Shown one piece after another: positions 6,301-10,023 of a stretch of 10,023 bases of DNA. The translations under genes and the position numbers were made by a program. Positions within the stretch are counted from its first letter, which is position 1. Every line of letters begins with the position of its first letter. This stretch comes from Pseudofrankia asymbiotica. GTDB taxonomy: Bacteria > Actinomycetota > Actinomycetes > Frankiales > Frankiaceae. Under the pieces are notes generated by a model. That model was not told the origin of the DNA and did no database searches. It saw only the letters and a list, made by a program, of their open reading frames with translations. The DNA lies in assembly GCF_001983105.1 (NCBI RefSeq), contig NZ_MOMC01000040.1, forward strand, positions 87,444 through 97,466, read 5' to 3'.

Positions 6301-9300
6301 ACGGCCTCCCGGCGCTCGCCCGCCGTCAGTGCCGGCCCGGCACCGGGCGGGCGGGCCCGCCGCTCCTCATGGCGGAGCCACTCCTCGATCAGCTCGCCGT
6401 AGAGGTCCGCCGAGCTGATCATCCCGGTCCTGGCCTGGACGGCGCGCAGCCGGTCGGTGTCCAGCGACGCGATGAAGCCCAGCATCCGCGGGTTGTGCGA
6501 GAGCCCGAGCAGGTCGCGGATGTCGTGGATCAGCTCGAGGCGCTCCCGTGCCCGCGCCGCGTCGCCGTGGTGCAGCCGGACGAGGAACTCCTCGATCTGC
6601 CGCTCGGTGAAGTCGCCGACCTCGGCGATCCGGCTCGCGGGCAGCAGCTCGACCCGGGCACCGAGCGCACCGCGGACCTGGCCGTGGGAGAGGAAGTGCT
6701 GGGTCCGGCTGCTCACGACGATCTTCGCCTGGCCCTCGACGGCGTCCAGCAGCCGCCCGAGGTGCTCGGCCGCGGTCTCGTAGGTGACCCGCAGCGCGAG
6801 CTCGTCGAACCCGTCGAACAGGAGCACCAGCCGGCCGCGGCGCAGCATGTACCGGAGCACCGACACGTCGACCCGTTGCTCGCCCGAGGCGACCAGATGG
6901 GCCGCGACCAGCTCGTCCACGCTGTGCGCCTTCTCCATCGTGCGCAGGTCGATCAGCAGCGGGATCAGGTGCGGTCGCAGGCCGGGCAGGGTGCGGGCCA
7001 GCTCGTGCAGGCAGAACGTCTTGCCCCGGCCGAAGTCGCCCAGGATCAGCACGAACCGCGCCGAGTCAGCCGTCAGCCAGTCGACGACCCGCCCGAGCAG
7101 GTCCCCGCCGCCGCGGCCTGCCGGGCCATCGGACGCCGCCGCGTCGGACGTCGCCTCATCGGACGGTGTCCGGTCGGATGACGCTTCGTCGGGCGCCGTG
7201 CCGTCCGCCGTACCCGGGCTGGTGACCCCCGCGCCGCCGTCGATCAGGCGGAACCGCTGTGGCAGATAGAGCGCTGGCGGGTAGAGCCGGTCGGCCGCCA
7301 GCCGCTCGCCCTGCCGGCGCAGGTAGCCACGCAGGTCCAGCAGGCCCTGGTACTCGACGAAGCTGCGCAGCCGCACGCCGCGCGAGGCGGCGTGGCGGAC
7401 CAGTTCGTCCGGCGCCGGCAGCGGGCCGCCGTAGACGAGGTCGGAGGTCAGCTGCGGGTCGGTCGCCGCGTACTGGTGGTGCACGTGCTCGACGAACCGG
7501 TCGACGGTGCTCTCGTCGACGCCGCCCTCGATGATCCCGACTGGTCGCTGCTCGAACACCGGCCCGTGCGGCACGGTGACCCGCAGGTACTCGGGCGTGG
7601 CGCCGGCGGGCGAGATCCGGGTGACCGTCGCGCCGGGGGAGGAGAGCTCGGCGATCTCCGCGATCCGGTCGGCGAACGTCTCGCCGCGCCGGTTGGCGCG
7701 CCCGTCCCCGCGGGTGCCTGGGGTGCCCCGCCTCCGCTCGCCTACGGGCCGCCGGCCGTCACCCGGCCCGCCCTCGGCGGCCGCCGGGCCTTCGGCGGGC
7801 GGTTGCCGGCGGGCCGGGCGAGGGAACGTCGCCGCGGCGTGCTCCCAGCGGGTCCGGTGGGTGACCGTTCCGGTTGGGCCGACCTCGTTGGCGGGCCGCC
7901 AGGAACCGGCGCGACGGGAGAACCGGCGGTCCAGCCTGGTCAGCTCGGTGCGGCTGACCCGGACGAGCTGGTAACGGATCGCCGCCTCCGCCGTCGGGAC
8001 AGGGTGCGGCGGGTGCGCGCTGATCAGCGTCGTGCCGGACCGCGGCAGCCGCGCCGGCATCGCCGGCAACGGCTTGGCCGACACCGGTGCGCCGTGACCG
8101 TGCCCGGCGAGCACGACGTTGACATGACCGCCGAGGATCAGGTCGGCGCCGGAGGCGTCGGTCGCCTTCGCCGAGTGCACCCGGTCGGCCGCGAGCGGCG
8201 GGTGGTGACCGATGGCGATCCGGAACCAGCCGGCGCGCTCGTAGCCGGCGAGCCGGTCGGCGAACCAGCGGGCCTGCGCCTGGCCGACCTCGCCGCGGTC
8301 GTCCGCCTGTCGGTGGCTCATCGCCATCGTCGAGTTCAGCCCGGCGACGACGACCCGCAGGTCCGGCATCGGGTAGAGGGTCCACTCCTGCCCGACCGCG
8401 AACGTACGGTCGCCCAGCTCCCGGTAGAAGCCCGCGTGGAAGTCGACGAAGTGCCGCCACTTGCGCCAGTACGGCGGCGTCGGCTCGATCTCCTCGTCCT
8501 CGCAGGCGGCGAAGTAGGCGCGGGCCGCGGCGGCGCTGACGTCGCCACGACCGGGGACCAGGGCGATCCGGTGAGCTGGCAGGCCCAACCGCTCGGCCAG
8601 TCCCGCGAGCCGCGGCGCCGCCTGCTCGTACTCGCCGCGTCGCCCCTCCAGCGCCACTCCGGTGACGACCACCAGGTCGGGGGTGATCCCGGGGCTGGCG
8701 GCCAGCGTCGCGAGATCGTCGTGGAGCGCGCTGCCGAACGGATCCAGACCGGTGTCCGGGGCGTGGCCGGGACGCGGCGGGACGGCCAGCGCCGGCAGGT
8801 GCAGCACCGTGATCGACTCCCGCTCGCCGCCGCGGCCCTCCCCGCGGTGCTCGGTCGGCCCGGGCGCCGCGGGCCGGGCGGCGAACCCGGCGGCGGCGGA
8901 GTGCGCCGTGACCGGCGGGCGGACCCGAACCGCGGGCGCGGCTGGCCTGGGCGCGGCGGGTGCGGGCGGGGCCGGTCCAGGCGCGGCTGGCGTGGGTGGC
9001 GGCCGTTGTGGTGACAGCGGCGGCGACGGCCCGCCCGTGTCCTGCCGCGCGAGCGACGGCGCCCCCGGCGGTGCCGTTCGCGGCGCGCCAGGAGGCGTCG
9101 GCGGCGGGAGTGGCGGATCGGCGGCGCCAGGCAGCGGGAGGACGCCGCCGTTCGCGAGGAGAGCCAGGTCGGGACCGCCCGGCGGCGTGGGGTCGAGCGG
9201 CGACGGCTGCGCCGGCACCGCCGGGACAGCCGTCGCGGCGGCAGCCGGGGCGGCGCCGGCGGCCGGGAGCCTCAGCGTCGGAGCACGCGGGACCAGGCCG

Positions 9301-9773
9301 TAGCCGGGGAAGGGCGGCTCGTGATCCGGCTCGGGTGGACCCGTGTGCGGCTGGAGCAGCCCCCGCAGCACCGCCTGCGCGGCCGCGGCCCGGTCCAGGC
9401 CGACCAGCACGATCATGTTGATCGTGCCGAGGAGCGGCGGGAGCTCGCAGGGCTCGACGAGCACCGGCAGGAGGAATCCGTCCCGGTCGTGCGCTATGCG
9501 CATGCCGGCCTGCCACTCCTCCCGCACCCAGGACGAACGGTCCAGGTAGTACGGCGAGATCACCGCGATCATTCGGTCGGCGCGGGCGAGCGCGGCGTTT
9601 ATCTGGTCGACGAAGTTCGTCCCGAGCGGGAACGAGCGCCGGTAGAAGGCCACCTCGTGGCCGGCGTCGCGCAGCACGTGGTCCAGCCAGCTACCCCACG
9701 GCTCGTCCGGCCCCGCCACGCTGAGGAAGATCCGTGCCGGGCCGCTCGCCGGCGAAACAGTCTCTCCCCACAC
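3387..9773 (-). CDS. Giant TIR / phosphoesterase-like / NACHT / pentapeptide / WD40 protein (putative immune receptor)
   Basis: About 2128 residues from GTG 9773 (TTG 9806 would add 11). Domains in order: TIR (14-140) with RIFLSVAGPD, the LGTNF loop and SSWVREEW, whose Glu86 aligns with the catalytic NADase Glu; Pro/Ala-rich linker (141-317); calcineurin-like phosphoesterase (320-649) with degraded motifs I-III; conserved unassigned region (697-842); Ser/Asp-rich linker; NACHT NTPase with Walker A GDFGRGKT (912-919), Walker B LVLLFDGFDEL (982-992) and sensor-like Arg1023; helical part with FIHQSVMEYL (near 1225); 19 pentapeptide repeats (1322-1416); about 14 WD40 blades (1441-2054); C-terminal tail with SWSIRLCRF. 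NACHT-WD40 proteins are STAND switches: the propellers sense, ATP-driven oligomerisation activates, and a TIR would then consume NAD+. No signal peptide or membrane segment is seen, so it is cytoplasmic. The start is chosen for the extended -10 box six bases upstream. Domain calls are strong; the immune role is inferred. Confidence 0.88.
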   Translation of the reverse strand: MWGETVSPASGPARIFLSVAGPDEPWGSWLDHVLRDAGHEVAFYRRSFPLGTNFVDQINAALARADRMIAVISPYYLDRSSWVREEWQAGMRIAHDRDGFLLPVLVEPCELPPLLGTINMIVLVGLDRAAAAQAVLRGLLQPHTGPPEPDHEPPFPGYGLVPRAPTLRLPAAGAAPAAAATAVPAVPAQPSPLDPTPPGGPDLALLANGGVLPLPGAADPPLPPPTPPGAPRTAPPGAPSLARQDTGGPSPPLSPQRPPPTPAAPGPAPPAPAAPRPAAPAVRVRPPVTAHSAAAGFAARPAAPGPTEHRGEGRGGERESITVLHLPALAVPPRPGHAPDTGLDPFGSALHDDLATLAASPGITPDLVVVTGVALEGRRGEYEQAAPRLAGLAERLGLPAHRIALVPGRGDVSAAAARAYFAACEDEEIEPTPPYWRKWRHFVDFHAGFYRELGDRTFAVGQEWTLYPMPDLRVVVAGLNSTMAMSHRQADDRGEVGQAQARWFADRLAGYERAGWFRIAIGHHPPLAADRVHSAKATDASGADLILGGHVNVVLAGHGHGAPVSAKPLPAMPARLPRSGTTLISAHPPHPVPTAEAAIRYQLVRVSRTELTRLDRRFSRRAGSWRPANEVGPTGTVTHRTRWEHAAATFPRPARRQPPAEGPAAAEGGPGDGRRPVGERRRGTPGTRGDGRANRRGETFADRIAEIAELSSPGATVTRISPAGATPEYLRVTVPHGPVFEQRPVGIIEGGVDESTVDRFVEHVHHQYAATDPQLTSDLVYGGPLPAPDELVRHAASRGVRLRSFVEYQGLLDLRGYLRRQGERLAADRLYPPALYLPQRFRLIDGGAGVTSPGTADGTAPDEASSDRTPSDEATSDAAASDGPAGRGGGDLLGRVVDWLTADSARFVLILGDFGRGKTFCLHELARTLPGLRPHLIPLLIDLRTMEKAHSVDELVAAHLVASGEQRVDVSVLRYMLRRGRLVLLFDGFDELALRVTYETAAEHLGRLLDAVEGQAKIVVSSRTQHFLSHGQVRGALGARVELLPASRIAEVGDFTERQIEEFLVRLHHGDAARARERLELIHDIRDLLGLSHNPRMLGFIASLDTDRLRAVQARTGMISSADLYGELIEEWLRHEERRARPPGAGPALTAGERREAVTALALRLWRTTDQMINLSELAATTSAALDAMTDREDAGQLDSGQAAHMVGSGSLLVRAEAGGFTFIHQSVMEYLVAAAAARGLIAGAAGPAGAAGPTGDLTGADVLAARVMSPLMVDFVRGVAGDEAVAAWARRVLADPDSGQAARANALTIARRADPAVARGARLAGAHLEGANLTGLDLTGADLRGANLTDANLDGTDLGAANLAGARLTGVRARGLGLAGTDLTDADLSRALLADPDLTGANLTGSRWRRAALLGATPPDRPWTVPELASAAVPGRDPVEVIIDAGVRLTQAISPAHDLIAYGSGRHVALSDLADGRPLAVLRGHGDWIRSVAFSADGSQLAAGDVAGRVLVWDVTTAEEVAVFDGLASRVRSLAFSPDGRLLAGGCWDGDVQVWDLASRERIVTLGQSRDQVRALCFSPDGSLLAHGDQVQLWNVRDRRDAGTLGAPGQRARAARFSPDGTMLAWIDDRANVARVWSLAAGRELAPLPGDAHPVRTLAFNAAGSLLAVGAPDGTIRVWDPRTGALRATLRERTGWLAVLEFVDADGETLLAGSADGTVRLWKVADGSPPGRTLLASHTTDVLATAFVPDQPLVASANEDGTLRLWDTRTARQVHVGSGERAWTYGMALTDDATLLAAAGEDGLVRIFDLAAPDLDAPARTLNTRRAPVNAVAFSADTTLLAVGHPDGTVGLWNPWTGQPTATLRADGLRVLTVAFSPDGELLAAGTDAGTVHLWDAASPPRPTSGSGTAPAARRLVHHGDRVNAVAFSPDGRLLASACGSGVIQIWDAASGALRHRLVGHAGPVRTVAFAPDGRRVASGGEDGIVRVWDAGSGAETGQLAGHTEVIRSLAFAAGRATMTGSPAASGSPVPGAGAGDMLVSGGGDGTTRLWDVAAGREIATLLGLSGAHWATLFPDGAYKSSDERAAEGGNGFSWSIRLCRFDPDELTPYLPWIRRLPPNAPIPSPP
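3612..5453 (-). repeat. WD40 blade region of the TIR-NACHT protein (about 14 blades)
   Basis: Thirteen recognisable blades follow one degenerate blade (ending in HVALSDL). Typical endings are VLVWDV, VQVWDL, IRVWDP, VRLWKV, LRLWDT, VHLWDA, IQIWDA and VRVWDA, with VAFSPDG-like segments inside the blades. Fourteen blades suit two seven-bladed propellers. Insertions rich in Pro/Gly/Ser precede blade 11 and interrupt blade 13. This is the likely ligand- or partner-binding end of the receptor. Confidence 0.85.
5526..5810 (-). repeat. Nineteen pentapeptide repeats in the TIR-NACHT protein
   Basis: A run of A(D/N)LxG-type five-residue units (for example ANLTG, ADLRG, ANLTD, ADLSR) fills 95 residues between the NACHT helical part and the first WD40 blade. 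Such repeats form a rigid right-handed beta-helix of about five coils. A few units are degenerate (VRARG, SRWRR). It probably acts as a spacer or protein-binding rod between switch and sensor. Confidence 0.85.
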
Positions 9774-9806
9774 GTCCCGATAATCCCAGAACCACGTACT
9801 CGGCAA
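9774..9806 (-). promoter_or_regulatory. Probable promoter of the giant TIR gene, leaderless start
   Basis: On the minus strand, TTGCCG (9806-9801) can serve as a -35 box. GATTAT (9785-9780) can serve as a -10 box, preceded by TG as in extended -10 promoters; the spacer is 15 bases. The last T of the -10 box lies six bases before GTG 9773, so transcription would begin at that codon. The TTG at 9806 would then be part of the promoter, not a start codon, and it has no ribosome binding site. The surroundings are less GC-rich than the genes. Confidence 0.4.
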
Positions 9807-10023
9807 CAGAAAACAACAAATACGTGCCTTCTTGGCCGGTTGAGGCCGTCGACGGAATGAGACGTCGCCCGATTGACACCGAAAGGCGCCAAATGTGCCG
9901 GGTCAGCGGGATGAGCGGGATGAGGACGGCGGTATCGGGCGCGTCGGTACAGCCGGTGCCTGACCACACGCACGAGCGCGGGCACCACGCGCTGGATGCA
10001 CGCGGGCCGTGGTCGGCGGTACC
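9807..10023. other. Non-coding upstream region of the TIR gene
   Basis: No supported gene lies here. It holds a 10-bp palindrome CCGTCGACGG (9846-9855), a 9-bp tandem pair AGCGGGATG (9905-9913, 9914-9922), and an imperfect inverted repeat at the window edge: GGTACAGCCG at 9946-9955 against CGGCGGTACC at 10014-10023, one mismatch. Short open frames on the minus strand do not resemble proteins. Confidence 0.4.

Noticed and set aside
5010..7181. A 723-residue open frame on the + strand opposite the giant gene
   Set aside because: It mirrors the minus-strand coding sequence. Its apparent repeats (VGEVRA, AGQVEA) are the antisense of the pentapeptide repeats, and it has no recognisable domain. 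Long antisense frames are common at this GC content.
7392..9014. A 540-residue + strand open frame
   Set aside because: It is antisense to the phosphoesterase and linker coding region, Arg/Gly/Val-rich with no domain or start signal.
7759..9516. A 585-residue minus-strand frame overlapping the giant gene
   Set aside because: It is an alternate frame of the same DNA, extremely Arg/Ala/Gly-rich with no motifs. The TIR-phosphoesterase frame has clear domains throughout.
9873..9878. A perfect TTGACA on the + strand as a promoter leading out of the window
   Set aside because: No -10-like hexamer is found 16-18 bases downstream, so a promoter is not supported.
9599..9988. Minus-strand frames of 129 and 92 residues upstream of the TIR gene
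   Set aside because: They overlap the TIR coding sequence in other frames and resemble no family.
9946..10023. Imperfect inverted repeat at the window edge as an insertion-sequence end or tRNA
   Set aside because: The arms are short with a mismatch and a 58-base gap, no transposase or cloverleaf is seen, and the window ends there.

Overview
The window comes from a very GC-rich actinobacterium. Gene content and codon use fit a Frankia-like member of the Frankiales: an Rv2175c-type DNA-binding protein, split CrtYc/CrtYd lycopene cyclase genes, and a giant NACHT-pentapeptide-WD40 protein. The genus is inferred from style and gene mix, not proven.

Left third (1-3277, all + strand). It begins with the C-terminal part of a Gfo/Idh/MocA-type NAD(P)-dependent oxidoreductase. 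Next is a small winged-helix DNA-binding protein of the Rv2175c family with a probable leaderless start. Two thiamine genes follow, thiS (sulfur carrier) and thiE (thiamine-phosphate synthase), with no thiG or thiO in view. A 227-base gap after thiE holds a perfect 13-bp inverted repeat that can form two mutually exclusive hairpins. Then come crtYc and crtYd, overlapping by 4 bases, which encode the two small membrane subunits of a heterodimeric lycopene cyclase. No other carotenoid gene is present.

Middle (3278-3386). This short convergent intergenic region contains a 12-bp tandem duplication over the crtYd stop, a small stem-loop and an 8-bp tandem repeat that runs up to the stop of the opposing gene.

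Right two thirds (3387-9773, - strand). One giant gene encodes about 2128 residues: TIR domain, proline/alanine-rich linker, calcineurin-like phosphoesterase domain, uncharacterised region, NACHT NTPase, 19 pentapeptide repeats, about 14 WD40 blades and a conserved C-terminal tail. The architecture fits a self-contained conflict or immune receptor: WD40 sensing, NACHT switching, and a TIR effector that probably hydrolyses NAD+. The phosphoesterase domain has lost metal-binding motifs I to III but keeps IV and V, so it looks like a retired or repurposed effector. The gene has its own likely promoter and no partner gene in the window. The last 217 bases hold only this promoter region and minor repeats.
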